Assembly: GCA_034522055.1 (NCBI GenBank)
Contig: JAXHLS010000002.1
Location: 1,116,001 to 1,180,000, forward strand
DNA: 64,000 nucleotides
Direction of reading: 5' to 3'
DNA from: Gammaproteobacteria bacterium
Lineage (GTDB): Bacteria > Pseudomonadota > Gammaproteobacteria > JAABTG01
Of the stretch, positions 26,911 through 37,016 are shown one piece after another (positions within the stretch are counted from its first letter, which is position 1; each line of letters begins with the position of its first letter). The notes below the pieces were generated by a model, which was not told the origin of the DNA, made no database searches, and saw only the letters and a program-made list of their open reading frames with translations. The translations under genes were made by a program, and so were the position numbers.

Positions 26911-29397
26911 CTAGAAGTCATAGCGCAAAGTGGCGATGACATGGCGGGCCTTGCCCGGGATCCCCTGGGCGCCGCCTTCCGCCAGCTGCGAGATGTACTC
27001 CTTGTCGAAGATGTTGAAGGCATTGACCCGGATCTGGGCGTTCTTGGTCAGCTTGTAGGTGGTATAGAGATCCACCACGGTGTAGTCGTCGATGGACACG
27101 TTGCGCCGCCGCGGCGGCGGGTCCAGCACCGGCTGGGGCGCGCTGATCTGGTCATCCACGTACTGCAGGCCGCCACCCACGCTGAAGCGTGGGGTAAGAT
27201 CGTAGGTGGTGAACACGTTGAAGGAGTGCTCCGGCGTGCCACCCAGCTCCTGCCCCTCGAGTTGCGGAAAGGCGGCCGACTTGCGGACCTCGGAATCGAG
27301 GAAGGTGTAGCCGCCAAACAGGCGCCACCGCGGCGTCACCTGGCCGGCCACCAGCAGTTCGAAGCCGTCGATGCGTTGCTCGGTGTCCAGCACCCCCGGA
27401 TCATCTGCGCCCAGCCCCTGCAGCCGCGCCTTGGTCTTGTCGGTGCGGAACAGGGCGGCGTTGATGTCGAGGCCCTCCAGCACCCGCCACTTGACGCCGA
27501 TCTCGTAGGCCTCGGTCTCCTCCGGGTCCACGTCGAACTCGCTCCCGTCCGGCGCGGTCACGCGGGAATCGGGACCACCCGCCAGCTGCACCACGCCGCG
27601 ATCGAAATTGCCGGAGATCTCGAAGGCCGTGCCGTAGGACGCGTAGAGGGAGGCGTTGGGCACCGGCTTGTAGACCAGGCCGAGGCTGTAGCTCCATTCC
27701 TTGTCGGTGCGACTCAACGAAATGGCGTCGGGACGCCCCTCCTCACTGACCTCGGCCTCCACCCGGTCCCAGCGCACGCCGGCGTTGAGTTCCCACTGGG
27801 GTGAGAACTGGAGCGTATCGAGGACGAAGACCGCAAACTCCTCGGTCTCGAATTCATGGACCGTGCTTTCGCCGGGGTCCCCGGGATCAAATTCCGAAGC
27901 GAAGGGGGCGGCGGGCCGCGTACGCCTCTCGGGATTTAAAAGACTGGTACGGGGACCCTTAACGTCGGGGCGGCGGCGGTTCTCGTAAGTAAAGCGTCCC
28001 GCTTCGAAGCCGGTGACCAGGTCATGGCTGATGCCCCCGGTGTCGAAGTTGAACACCAGGTCGGTCTGGTTGAAATAGCCCTCGTCCTCCTGGTCCCGGG
28101 GCTTCAGATCGCCCTGGACCAGCGCCTTGGAGAAGTCCCCGGAACCGAAGTCGGCGGGGTTCACCTTGATGCGCGGCGACGATGTAATGGAGTCGTTCTC
28201 CACCAGAGAATAGCGGAAGTTGGTGCGGAACAGCACGTTGTCGCTGAAGGCGTGCTCGAGACCGAGATTGACGATATCCACGTCGATGTCCTGGAAGTCG
28301 TCCACGTGACCGAAGAAGTCATCGAAATCGACGGCATCGGGCAGCTTGCCGGTGGCGAAGCCGTCCCCGCAACGCTGGTTGCCGACCCTGCCTACCCGGT
28401 CGTTGGTCGGATCATCGCATTCGGCCTTCGAGCCGGTGAAACCCTCGCGGTCTAAGGGCAGGCCCTTGTCCTCGAGGTTGTCCTGGCTGGTATGCAGCCA
28501 GTCTGCGGTCACCAGGGTGTCGCCCCGGAAGCCCCAGGTGTAGGCGCCGAACAGGCCCCAGCGTTCGTCGTTGACCACGTCCCGTCCGGGAACATCGGCC
28601 GAATGGCCCATGAAGTTGAGACGGAAGGCGCTGTTGTCGTCGATGGGCTGGTTCACATCCACGGTGGCGCGCACGTATTCGTCCGTACCGACGCTGGCCT
28701 CGACACGGTTGAAGGGCTGCAAGCTCGGCTTCTTGGTGACGAAGTTAATGGTACCACCGGCGGAACCACGACCATTGAAGGCGGAGTTGGGGCCTTTGAC
28801 CACTTCCAGTTGCTCGACGTAGAAGGGGTCGCGGAAATAGTTGCCCAGGTCGCGGATGCCGTTGACGTTGATGTCATCACGGGCGTTGAAGCCACGGATC
28901 TTCAACTGATCGCCCCCCGGCGGGTTGCCCTCACCCGCCTGCAGGCTGATGCCCGGAATATTGCGCATGGCATCGCGCAGGGAGGTCACGTTCTGTTCCT
29001 CCAGCAGGTCCTTCGGCAGCACCGTGATGATGCGCGGTGTATCGAGGAGATCACGGGTATAACGCGGACTGTTCATGCGCTCGCCGCGAAACTCGATGAC
29101 ATCGATGGTATCCAACACCATCGGCGTCCCCTCGGCACCGCTGCCCGCACCTTGGGCCAGGGCCATCCCGCTGTGGGCGAGACCGGCGCCCAGCAGGCCC
29201 GAGACGGCGAGCCCGACAGCCCCGCGGCGGCATGGCGGCGGTGTCGCAACGGGCCGGACCATCCCAACGGATTCCGCGCCATGACCATCCCTGCCGGTGG
29301 CGGCTTCGCTCCCTTGAGTCGTCTGGCGACCGGGCTGCGCTCCATCTGGACCGGCCTGCTCCAGGCCGCTATCGCTGCACTGTCTGAAGAAAAACAT
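26911..29397 (-). CDS. TonB-dependent siderophore receptor (Fiu/PiuA-like)
   Basis: The ATG at 29397 follows CAGGAG and gives 828 residues; the first 80 or so form an unusually long leader before the hydrophobic signal (VGLAVSGLLGAGLAHSGMAL). The plug domain (TPRIITVLPKDLLEEQNVTS, RGFNARDDINVNGIRDLG) and the barrel up to the terminal aromatic ATLRYDF are complete. These proteins import ferric catecholate siderophores with TonB energy. It is next to the PKHD hydroxylase, as usual for this class. A possible Fur site lies at 29600-29618. Confidence 0.93.
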   Translation of the reverse strand: MFFFRQCSDSGLEQAGPDGAQPGRQTTQGSEAATGRDGHGAESVGMVRPVATPPPCRRGAVGLAVSGLLGAGLAHSGMALAQGAGSGAEGTPMVLDTIDVIEFRGERMNSPRYTRDLLDTPRIITVLPKDLLEEQNVTSLRDAMRNIPGISLQAGEGNPPGGDQLKIRGFNARDDINVNGIRDLGNYFRDPFYVEQLEVVKGPNSAFNGRGSAGGTINFVTKKPSLQPFNRVEASVGTDEYVRATVDVNQPIDDNSAFRLNFMGHSADVPGRDVVNDERWGLFGAYTWGFRGDTLVTADWLHTSQDNLEDKGLPLDREGFTGSKAECDDPTNDRVGRVGNQRCGDGFATGKLPDAVDFDDFFGHVDDFQDIDVDIVNLGLEHAFSDNVLFRTNFRYSLVENDSITSSPRIKVNPADFGSGDFSKALVQGDLKPRDQEDEGYFNQTDLVFNFDTGGISHDLVTGFEAGRFTYENRRRPDVKGPRTSLLNPERRTRPAAPFASEFDPGDPGESTVHEFETEEFAVFVLDTLQFSPQWELNAGVRWDRVEAEVSEEGRPDAISLSRTDKEWSYSLGLVYKPVPNASLYASYGTAFEISGNFDRGVVQLAGGPDSRVTAPDGSEFDVDPEETEAYEIGVKWRVLEGLDINAALFRTDKTKARLQGLGADDPGVLDTEQRIDGFELLVAGQVTPRWRLFGGYTFLDSEVRKSAAFPQLEGQELGGTPEHSFNVFTTYDLTPRFSVGGGLQYVDDQISAPQPVLDPPPRRRNVSIDDYTVVDLYTTYKLTKNAQIRVNAFNIFDKEYISQLAEGGAQGIPGKARHVIATLRYDF

Positions 29398-29599
29398 GCT
29401 GTTGGATCTCCTGCTTGTTGGATGTCTGTAAACTGCCACGCCGTTGCTCACGGCTGCGTGCGGTGCGGTACCGGCCCTGCCAAGCCTTTCCCGTGTACCG
29501 AGGACCACCTCGGTTGCCCCTTGGAGCGTGCCCCCATACCGGAGGCGGGAACGGGACTCGAACATGAGGAAACTTAACGTGGGGCAGGACTATAACCGC

Positions 29600-29618
29600 A
29601 ATACGAATGACTCGCAAC
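29600..29618. promoter_or_regulatory. Possible degenerate Fur box upstream of the TonB receptor
   Basis: The minus strand shares the core ATTCGTATT with the better Fur box upstream of bfd. The other half is poor. The site is about 200 bp before the receptor start. Confidence 0.3.
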
Positions 29619-29645
29619 TACGTTTATTAACGTGACGGCTTGCGG

Positions 29646-30048
29646 GTGGTACCGACCCGGCGCGAGGTATGTGCGGCGGGTTTGAATGTCGGGATGAATC
29701 CCGACCTACATCCGTGACCCGGGAACGAGCGGTGGGGGGTGTTTGTAGGTCGGGCTTCAGCCCGACAGCCTCAGGGTGGTACCGACCCGGCGCACGGTAT
29801 GCGCGGCGGGTTGAATGTCGGGATGAATCCCGACCTACATCCGTGCCAAAGGAATGGGCGGTGGGGTGTTGCGTAGGTTCGGCTGTAGGTCGGGCTTCAG
29901 CCCGACAGCCTGCCGGTGGTACCAGCCCGGCGCGCGGTATGCCCGGCGGGTTTGAATGTCGGGATGAATCCCGACCTACATTCATGCCGAAGGAACCGGC
30001 GGTGGCGGTGTGTCTGGCCGGAATGTCGGGATGAATCCCGACCTACAT
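29646..30048. repeat. REP-like palindrome array (six units)
   Basis: Four copies of a 24-bp palindrome with TGTCGGGATGAATCCCGACC (29687, 29816, 29957, 30024) alternate with two related ones with TGTAGGTCGGGCTTCAGCCC (29744, 29884). Three of them lie in a longer unit of about 65 bp that begins GGTGGTACC. Each unit can form a hairpin. The layout resembles BIME clusters made by REP elements. Confidence 0.85.
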
Positions 30049-30136
30049 CCGTGCCGAAGGAGCAGGCGGTGGTCATGTATCTATATAGAGCCCTGACCCG
30101 CCGGTGATGATCCCTCACCGGCACCCTGTAGACACA

Positions 30137-30155
30137 AATAATGAGAATCATTAGT
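30137..30155. promoter_or_regulatory. Fur box upstream of the ferric-iron ABC transporter
   Basis: AATAATGAGAATCATTAGT matches the 19-bp Fur consensus closely and is 41 bp before the ATG of the iron-binding protein gene. Confidence 0.8.
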
Positions 30156-30195
30156 ATTACTTCCCCATTTATTCAATCGAGCGAGGTTGCAAGCG

Positions 30196-31266
30196 ATGTT
30201 CACCAAAGCGAGGTTCGGCTTGATTCCGGCATTGTCCATTTCCCCGGCCATTTCCCTGGCCGTTTTCCTGGCCGTTTTTCTGGCCATCCCCCTGGCCATG
30301 GCCCCGTCCGGTGGCGCCATGGCGGCGGCCGCCGAGGAGGTGGTGGTCTACTCCGCCCGCAAGGAACACCTCATCAAGCCCCTGTTCGATGCCTTCACTG
30401 CCGAGACCGGCATCAATGTCCGTTACGTCACCGACAAGGCCGGCCCCCTGCTGGCCCGTCTCCAGGCCGAGGGCGCCAACACTCCGGCGGACATGCTGAT
30501 GACGGTGGACGCCGGCAACCTGTGGCAGGCCGCCGAGCAGGGGGTGCTGGCCGCCGTGGAATCGGAGACTTTGAAGGCCAACGTGCCCGCCCACCTGCGG
30601 GACCCCGAGGGTCGGTGGTTCGGCCTGTCGGTGCGCGCCCGCACCATCGTCTACAGCACCGAGCGGGTGGACACCGAGGAGCTGTCCACCTACGAGGGCC
30701 TGGCGGACCCCAAGTGGCAGGGGCGGCTGTGCCTGCGCACCTCCAAGAAGGTGTACAACCAGTCCCTGGTGGCCATGATGATGGAGCGGCTGGGGGCCGA
30801 ACGCACCCAGGAGGTGGTGGAAGGCTGGGTGGCCAACCTCGCCACCCAACCCTTCTCCAACGACACCAAGACCATGGAAGCCGTCGCCGCCGGCCAGTGT
30901 GACGTGGCCATCGTCAACACCTATTATTTCGGGCGCCTGCAGAAGAAGGATCCGGACATCGAGCTGGCCTTGTTCTGGCCCAACCAGGATGACAGCGGCG
31001 TGCACGTGAACGTCTCGGGGGCCGGCATCACCCGCCATGCCCCCCACCCCGAGGCGGCCCTCAGGCTGCTGGAGTGGCTGTCCACGCCGGCGGCCCAGGA
31101 CAGGTTCGCCGGGCTCAACATGGAGTATCCGGTGAACCCCGCAGTGGAACCGGACCCCCTGGTGGCCGCCTGGGGCGACTTCAAGGCCGACAACATCAAC
31201 GTCTCCAAGGCCGGTGAACTCCAGGCCGAGGCGGTGATGCTCATGGATCGGGCCGGCTACCGCTAA
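30196..31266 (+). CDS. fbpA: Fe(3+) ABC transporter, periplasmic iron-binding protein
   Basis: The 356-residue protein has a long signal peptide (to about residue 36, ending GGAMAAA) and then [20 protein letters not shown], the start of FbpA/FutA ferric-binding proteins. The iron-ligand tyrosine pair appears in [10 protein letters not shown]. It captures Fe3+ in the periplasm and passes it to the permease encoded next. A Fur box precedes it. A TTG at 30187 is an alternative start. Confidence 0.93.
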   Translation: MFTKARFGLIPALSISPAISLAVFLAVFLAIPLAMAPSGGAMAAAAEEVVVYSARKEHLIKPLFDAFTAETGINVRYVTDKAGPLLARLQAEGANTPADMLMTVDAGNLWQAAEQGVLAAVESETLKANVPAHLRDPEGRWFGLSVRARTIVYSTERVDTEELSTYEGLADPKWQGRLCLRTSKKVYNQSLVAMMMERLGAERTQEVVEGWVANLATQPFSNDTKTMEAVAAGQCDVAIVNTYYFGRLQKKDPDIELALFWPNQDDSGVHVNVSGAGITRHAPHPEAALRLLEWLSTPAAQDRFAGLNMEYPVNPAVEPDPLVAAWGDFKADNINVSKAGELQAEAVMLMDRAGYR

Positions 31267-31281
31267 ACGCGTCTCCGCTCC

Positions 31282-32970
31282 ATGGAACCCATCCCCGCCG
31301 GACCGCCGGGCGCGGTCTTACCGGCGGGGGACCACCACGGCTCGTTGCGGCGCTTCCTGCGCCGCAACGTCTGGGCCCTGACGAGCCTCGCCCTCGCCTT
31401 CGTGGTGGCCCTCCCCCTGCTGGTGATCTTCTCGGGCTGGCTGCACGCTCAGAACGAGGTGTGGCAGCACCTGGCCAGCACGGTGCTGCGGGACCTGGTG
31501 GTGAACACCCTGGTGCTGATGGCCGGGGTGGCCGCCGGCGTGCTGGTGCTGGGGGTGGGTCTGGCCTGGCTCACCAGCCTGTGCGAATTCCCGGGCCGGC
31601 GCTTCTTCGACTGGGCCCTCATGCTGCCCCTGGCCATCCCCGCCTATGTGCTGGCCTTCGTGGCCATCGCCCTGCTGGACTTCACCGGCCCGGTCCAGAC
31701 CGCCCTGCGAGAGGCGTTCGGTGCCGGCGGCTTCTGGTTCCCGGACATCCGTTCCACCGGCGGGGTCATCACCGTCATGGCCCTAGTGCTCTACCCCTAC
31801 GTCTACATGCTCTCCCGCAGCGCCTTCCTGGCCCAGGGCCGCAGCCCCCTGGACGCTGCCCGCAGCCTGGGCCTGGGGCCCTGGCGGGCCTTCTTCCGGG
31901 TGGCCCTGCCCATGGCCCGTCCCGCCATCATCGCCGGGTTGTCCCTGGCCCTCATGGAGACCCTGGCGGATTTCGGCACGGTGGCGGTATTCAACTACGA
32001 CACCTTCACCACCGCCATCTACAAGGCCTGGTTCGGGTTGTTCAACCTCCAGGCGGCCTCCCAACTGGCCTCACTGCTGCTGCTGGTGGTGGCCCTGGCC
32101 CTGACCGGCGAGCGCCTGATGCGCGGGCGCGCCCGTTTCCACGAACTCTCGGGCGCCGGCCGGCCGGTGCGTTTCCGCCTGAAGGGCGGGCGGGCCTGGC
32201 TGGCCAGCGCGGCCGCCGGCCTGGTGTTCACGGTGGCCTTCGTGGCCCCCGTGAGCCAGCTGCTGCTGTGGGCCTGGGACATCGTCAGGGACGATCTCGA
32301 CCCGCGCTACTGGCAGCTGCTGTGGAACACCCTGTCCCTGGGGGCCAGCGCCGCCGTGGTCACCGTGTGCGGGGCTCTGCTCCTGGTATTCGCCAAGCGC
32401 TTCGGCAAGGGCCCGGTGAACGCCGGCGCCGTCACCGTCGCCACCCTGGGCTACGCCCTGCCGGGCTCGGTGCTGGCGGTGGGGATCATGCTGGTGTTCA
32501 CCGGCATGGACAACTTCCTGGCCTCGGTGGGGCGCATCTTCGGCCCCGACGGCGGCGCGCCGGTGCTCACGGGGACCATCGCCGCCCTGCTTTTGGCCTA
32601 CCTGGTGCGCTTCCTGGCGGTGGCCTTCGGGCCCACGGACAGCGCCATGGAGCAGATCCGCCCCAGCCTCCCCGAGGCCGCCCGCAGCCTGGGGGCACGG
32701 CCGGCGCAGATCTTCCGGGAGGTCTACCTGCCGCTGCTGCGGCCCGGCATCCTCACCGCCATGCTGCTGGTGATGGTGGACGTGATGAAGGAGATGCCGG
32801 CCACCCTGCTGCTGCGCCCCTTCGGCTGGGACACCCTGGCGGTGCGCATCTACGAGATGACCTCCGAGGGCGAGTGGGAGCGCGCCGCCCTGCCCGCCAT
32901 CACCCTGGTGGCGGCGGGCCTGCTGCCGGTGATGGTCCTGGTGTGGCGCTCGGCCCGCCGGCCCTCGTGA
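31282..32970 (+). CDS. fbpB: Fe(3+) ABC transporter, fused-double permease
   Basis: The 562-residue protein has about twelve membrane helices in two homologous halves. Each half has an EAA-type cytoplasmic loop (DAARSLGLGPWRAFFRVALP and EAARSLGARPAQIFREVYLP), as in FbpB/SfuB/HitB. It starts 15 bp after the fbpA stop. Confidence 0.93.
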   Translation: MEPIPAGPPGAVLPAGDHHGSLRRFLRRNVWALTSLALAFVVALPLLVIFSGWLHAQNEVWQHLASTVLRDLVVNTLVLMAGVAAGVLVLGVGLAWLTSLCEFPGRRFFDWALMLPLAIPAYVLAFVAIALLDFTGPVQTALREAFGAGGFWFPDIRSTGGVITVMALVLYPYVYMLSRSAFLAQGRSPLDAARSLGLGPWRAFFRVALPMARPAIIAGLSLALMETLADFGTVAVFNYDTFTTAIYKAWFGLFNLQAASQLASLLLLVVALALTGERLMRGRARFHELSGAGRPVRFRLKGGRAWLASAAAGLVFTVAFVAPVSQLLLWAWDIVRDDLDPRYWQLLWNTLSLGASAAVVTVCGALLLVFAKRFGKGPVNAGAVTVATLGYALPGSVLAVGIMLVFTGMDNFLASVGRIFGPDGGAPVLTGTIAALLLAYLVRFLAVAFGPTDSAMEQIRPSLPEAARSLGARPAQIFREVYLPLLRPGILTAMLLVMVDVMKEMPATLLLRPFGWDTLAVRIYEMTSEGEWERAALPAITLVAAGLLPVMVLVWRSARRPS

Positions 32971-33137
32971 GCCGCCACGCCCACCGGCGCTGTATGGAAC
33001 GCCGCACCCCGGGGCCGGCGCGGCCCGCCGCCCGCCATCCCGCCACGGCGCCGGCACCCGCCCGGGTGTCACCGCGGGATACCCCGCCAGGGGCCGCCAT
33101 TGGTCAGGCGGAGGAGAACCTGATAAAAGAGCAGGAG

Positions 33138-34181
33138 ATGAACTATCTGCTCGGCATCGAGGACATCCGCTGCGGCTACGGCGGCGAGCCCGTGGTGGAT
33201 GGCCTGACCCTGCACATCCGTGCCGGCGAACTGACCTGCCTGCTGGGCCCCAGCGGCTGTGGCAAGACCACGGCGCTCCGGGCCATCGCCGGCTTCGAGC
33301 CGGTTACCCGGGGTCAGATCACCCTCGACGGCACCCCAGTCTCCCGGCCCGGTCTCACCCTCGCCCCGGAGCGCCGCCGGCTGGGGATGGTATTCCAGGA
33401 CTACGCCCTGTTTCCCCACCTATCGGTGGCGGACAACGTGGCCTTCGGGTTGCGCCGCCAGTCGCGGTCCGCCGCCCGCGCCACAGCGGAGCGGCTGCTG
33501 GAGCTGGTGGGCCTGGCAGGCCACGGCGCCCGCTATCCCCACGAGCTGTCGGGTGGCCAGCAGCAGCGGGTGGCCGTGGCCCGCGCCCTGGCCCCCGAGC
33601 CGCCCCTGCTGCTGTTGGACGAGCCCTTCTCCAACCTCGACGTGGAACTGCGGGAACGTCTCGCCGGCGAGGTGCGGGACATCCTGCGCCAGCAGGGTAC
33701 CGCCGCCGTGTTCGTCACCCACGACCAGCACGAGGCCTTCGTCATGGGCGAGCGGGTAGGGGTGATGCACGAGGGCCGGCTGCTGCAGTGGGACACCCCC
33801 TTCAACCTCTATCACGAGCCGGCCGACCGCTTCGTGGCCGACTTCGTGGGCCAGGGGCGCCTCGTCGACGGCACCCTGGTGAACCCCACCATGGTGGACA
33901 CCCCCCTGGGACGGCTGTCGGGCAACCGTGCCTATACCCTGCCCAAGGGCAGCGCCGTGGAGGTGCTGCTGCGCCCCGACGACGTATGCATCGACGGCGA
34001 TGCGACCCTGCGCTGCCGGGTAGTGGACCGCGCCTTCAAGGGCGCGGAGACCCTCTACACCCTGCGCCTGGCCGACGCCACCGAGGTGCTGTCCCTGATG
34101 CCCAGCCATCAGGACTACGAGGTGGGCCAGGAGGTGGGGATCAACGTGGAGGCCGACCACCTCATCCTGTTCCAGAAATAG
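33138..34181 (+). CDS. fbpC: Fe(3+) ABC transporter, ATP-binding protein
   Basis: The 347-residue ATPase has Walker A GPSGCGKTT (residues 37-45), the Q-loop VFQDYALFPH, the signature LSGGQQQR (from 137) and Walker B LLLLDEPFSNLD. A C-terminal TOBE-type regulatory domain follows (about 240-347). The GC-rich 167-bp gap after fbpB has no gene. The start ATG at 33138 follows AGCAGGAG very closely; a longer frame upstream is not supported. Confidence 0.92.
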   Translation: MNYLLGIEDIRCGYGGEPVVDGLTLHIRAGELTCLLGPSGCGKTTALRAIAGFEPVTRGQITLDGTPVSRPGLTLAPERRRLGMVFQDYALFPHLSVADNVAFGLRRQSRSAARATAERLLELVGLAGHGARYPHELSGGQQQRVAVARALAPEPPLLLLDEPFSNLDVELRERLAGEVRDILRQQGTAAVFVTHDQHEAFVMGERVGVMHEGRLLQWDTPFNLYHEPADRFVADFVGQGRLVDGTLVNPTMVDTPLGRLSGNRAYTLPKGSAVEVLLRPDDVCIDGDATLRCRVVDRAFKGAETLYTLRLADATEVLSLMPSHQDYEVGQEVGINVEADHLILFQK

Positions 34182-34217
34182 ACCACTCCCGCCTTCCGGC
34201 TGCGGCTGGTTCATACT

Positions 34218-36332
34218 ATGGCGATATGGGCCCCATGCATCCGCCACTTGAACGCCCCTGAGCACTTCCCCGCCTCGTCACGCCCGGGTGCGGCCCGGTG
34301 GTGGCCGGCGGCCGCGCTGCTGGTCCTCGCCGCTCCGGCACCGGCCGTGGAACGCCTGACCATCACCGTGGGGGCCGTGGAGGGCGCGGACGGGTCCGGC
34401 GGCGCGGCCGCCATCACCCTGGATCTGGGAGAGTCCGACGCCGGCCTGGCATTAACAGCAGAGATCGAAGAACTGCGCCTGGCCGCCGTGCCCGGACTGT
34501 CGCGCATCGCCGTGGACTGTCCGGCTCTCGCCATCACCGGCGATGCCATCGCCTGCGATGGCGGCAGCGCCCGCCTGGGACTGCCGCAACTGGATGATCC
34601 CGCCTTCGATTTCAGTATCCGCCATGTCCCCGGGGAGGGGCACTTCGAGGCCACCCTCAGCGGCCTGCGGGCCGCCGGCGGCCGGCTGGCGGCCACGGCC
34701 AGCGGCACCCCCCGGAAATGGCGGCTGGAATTGGAGGCCGCGGGCCTCGGGCTGTCCGCCCTCGGCACGACCCTGGCACCCTGGCTGCCCCCCCTGCCCG
34801 AGGGCTTCGAGTACAGCGGCGACGGCCGTATTCACGGCATCCTGGAGGGAGGCGAAACCCTGCGGCATTTCACCATCGATGCCGCGCTGGAGGCGCTGGC
34901 CTTCTCCGACGCCAGCGGCCTGCGGGCCGGGGAAGGGATGGCGGCCACCCTCGAGGCCACCGGCAGCCACGACGGTGGAGGCTGGAAAGTGGATGCCGGG
35001 ATGCGGCTCACCGGCGGCGCCTTCTACGTGGACCCCTGGTACGTGGCCGTGGCGGGGGAGCCCCTGTCCGCCCACTGCGCCGCCGGCATCGGGGACGGCG
35101 GCGGCATCCACCACGCCCGCTGCCGCTTCCACCATCCCGGGGTACTGGAGGCCGCCACCGACCTCCACGGCACGCCGCAGGCGGGCGGCCTGCCCGCTGA
35201 TGGCCGGCTCACGTTCTCGACCCCGGCCCTCGGCGAGGCCTACAAGGTCTATCTCCAGCCCCTGTTGGCCGGCACCCCGGGGGACCGCCTGGCCATCTCG
35301 GGCACGGCCGACGGACGCGTGACCCTGGAGGCCGGTATAGCGGCGGCGGCGGAACTTCACCTCGGCGACATCGCCCTGGAGGACGAGGCCGGGCGTTTCG
35401 GCATCCACGGCCTCGGCGGTGACCTCCACTGGCGGCGGGAGGGAAAGGTCTCCCTCTCCGAGCTGCTGTGGCAAGGGGGTTATCTGTGGCGCCTTGATTT
35501 CGGGGCGTCGCGCCTGGCCCTGCGCGCCGCCGCCCGCGGGCTGGAGCTTGAAGAAGCCCTCTCCTTGCCCCTGCTGGACGGCGCCCTGGTCATGGAGTCC
35601 TTCGCGGTGGATTCCGCCGGAGACGGCGTGGAGGGGGTCCTGGAGGGTTACCTCACACCCATCTCCATGGAACGGCTCTCCGCCGCCTTCGGCTGGCCCC
35701 CCTTCCGGGGGCGACTGTCGGGGGTACTGCCCCGTGTCGCCTTCAGCCACCAGCGGGTCACCATCGACGGCGCCCTGCTCATGAACATCTTCGACGGCCG
35801 GGTGGTATTGAGGAACCTGCTCCTGGAGCGTCCCCTGGGCCCCGTGCCCGAGCTGCGCGCCAACCTCGATATCAACCGGCTGGACCTGGACCTGCTCACC
35901 AGCGCCCTCTCCTTCGGGCGCATCCAGGGCCGCCTCGATGGCAGCATCCATAATCTGATACTCCAGGACTGGCAGCCGGTGGCCTTCGACGCCCGCTTCG
36001 ACACCCCGGACGACGGCGATTTCAGGAAACGCATCAGCCAGGAGGCGGTGAACGACCTTACTCAGGTGGGCGGCGGCGCCGGCATCGGCGGGGCCCTGTT
36101 CATGGGTCTGTTCAAGGAATTCCGCTACGATGCCATCGGACTCGGCTGCGAACTGGCGGACGGGGTGTGTGTCATGAGCGGGGTGGCGCCGGCAGACCAG
36201 GGCTACTACCTGGTTCGCGGTTCCGGACTGCCGCGCATCGACATCATCGGCTATAACCGGCTGGTGGACTGGGACACCCTGCTGACCCGTTTGCGGCGGG
36301 TGACCACATCAGGCCCGGCCCGAGTGGAGTAG
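34218..36332 (+). CDS. ydbH: YdbH-like AsmA-family intermembrane protein
   Basis: The 704-residue protein has an N-terminal hydrophobic segment (WWPAAALLVLAAPAPAV) and a long beta-rich body. Its conserved C-terminal part includes FDGRVVLRNLLLERPLGPVP, LDINRLDLDLLTSALSFGRI and FKEFRYDAIGLGCEL, typical of the YdbH branch of the AsmA/TamB/YhdP group. These span the periplasm and help move phospholipids to the outer membrane. It is followed by a YdbL-type gene, as in the E. coli ydbH-ynbE-ydbL operon. The exact start is uncertain within about ten codons. Confidence 0.8.
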   Translation: MAIWAPCIRHLNAPEHFPASSRPGAARWWPAAALLVLAAPAPAVERLTITVGAVEGADGSGGAAAITLDLGESDAGLALTAEIEELRLAAVPGLSRIAVDCPALAITGDAIACDGGSARLGLPQLDDPAFDFSIRHVPGEGHFEATLSGLRAAGGRLAATASGTPRKWRLELEAAGLGLSALGTTLAPWLPPLPEGFEYSGDGRIHGILEGGETLRHFTIDAALEALAFSDASGLRAGEGMAATLEATGSHDGGGWKVDAGMRLTGGAFYVDPWYVAVAGEPLSAHCAAGIGDGGGIHHARCRFHHPGVLEAATDLHGTPQAGGLPADGRLTFSTPALGEAYKVYLQPLLAGTPGDRLAISGTADGRVTLEAGIAAAAELHLGDIALEDEAGRFGIHGLGGDLHWRREGKVSLSELLWQGGYLWRLDFGASRLALRAAARGLELEEALSLPLLDGALVMESFAVDSAGDGVEGVLEGYLTPISMERLSAAFGWPPFRGRLSGVLPRVAFSHQRVTIDGALLMNIFDGRVVLRNLLLERPLGPVPELRANLDINRLDLDLLTSALSFGRIQGRLDGSIHNLILQDWQPVAFDARFDTPDDGDFRKRISQEAVNDLTQVGGGAGIGGALFMGLFKEFRYDAIGLGCELADGVCVMSGVAPADQGYYLVRGSGLPRIDIIGYNRLVDWDTLLTRLRRVTTSGPARVE

Positions 36333-36372
36333 AATGGTTTTTTATCAAGACAATCACAGAATGGAGATCCCC

Positions 36373-36966
36373 ATGCGTCCCTTCCTCAGTCTCTCCGGTG
36401 TCGCCCTCACCCTGCTGCTGTCGGCCTGCGTCACCGTCAACGTCTACTTCCCCGCCTCCGCCGCCGAGAAGGCGGCCGACCGCATCATCGAGGATGTATG
36501 GGGTCAACAGCCCCCCGCAGGCACACCGGCCGCGGAAGAACCCCAGGCCATGATCCGGCCCCAGGGCACTCTGGTAGCCGTGCTGGATCTCCTGGTGCCC
36601 GCGGCCCAGGCCCAGCAGGCGGACATCGACATCTCCTCCCCCGCCATCAAGAAGATCGAGGCCACCATGAAGGCCCGCCACAACCAACTGGAGCAGTTCT
36701 ATGCCAGCGGCGCGGTGGGACTCACCAACGACGGCATGGTGGCGGTCCGGGACCCCAAGCAGGTGCCCCTGGCGGAGCGCCGCACCGTGAACCAGCTGGT
36801 GGCCGAAGAGAACCGTGACCGCAAGGCCCTGTATCGGGCCATCGCCGAGGCCAACGGCCATCCCGAATGGGAGAGCCAGATCCAGAACACCTTCGCCTCC
36901 CGCTGGATAGCCAAGGCCAGGAAAGGCTGGTGGTACCAGGCCGGCGGCGGCTGGAAGCAGAAATAG
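36373..36966 (+). CDS. YdbL-like (DUF1318) lipoprotein
   Basis: I start at ATG 36373, which follows TGGAG at proper distance; 197 residues result. The N-terminus is a lipoprotein signal with lipobox LLSAC and then VTVNVYFPASAAEKAADRII. The C-terminal half has the DUF1318/YdbL pattern (EATMKARHNQLEQFYASGAV, AEENRDRKALYRAIAEANG, WIAKARKGWWYQ). In E. coli, YdbL is a small periplasmic protein and YnbE is the lipoprotein of the same operon. Here one protein has both a lipid anchor and the YdbL domain. It follows the YdbH gene by 40 bp. Confidence 0.82.
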   Translation: MRPFLSLSGVALTLLLSACVTVNVYFPASAAEKAADRIIEDVWGQQPPAGTPAAEEPQAMIRPQGTLVAVLDLLVPAAQAQQADIDISSPAIKKIEATMKARHNQLEQFYASGAVGLTNDGMVAVRDPKQVPLAERRTVNQLVAEENRDRKALYRAIAEANGHPEWESQIQNTFASRWIAKARKGWWYQAGGGWKQK

Positions 36967-37016
36967 GCGGGCGTCGTGGCCAGGAGGGTATTCCCTGGGG
37001 CCTGTAGGGGCCCGCT

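Noticed and set aside
29646-30048. CRISPR array
   Set aside because: The repeats are palindromes in both orientations with unequal spacing and partly conserved spacers, and no cas genes are present. They fit REP elements.
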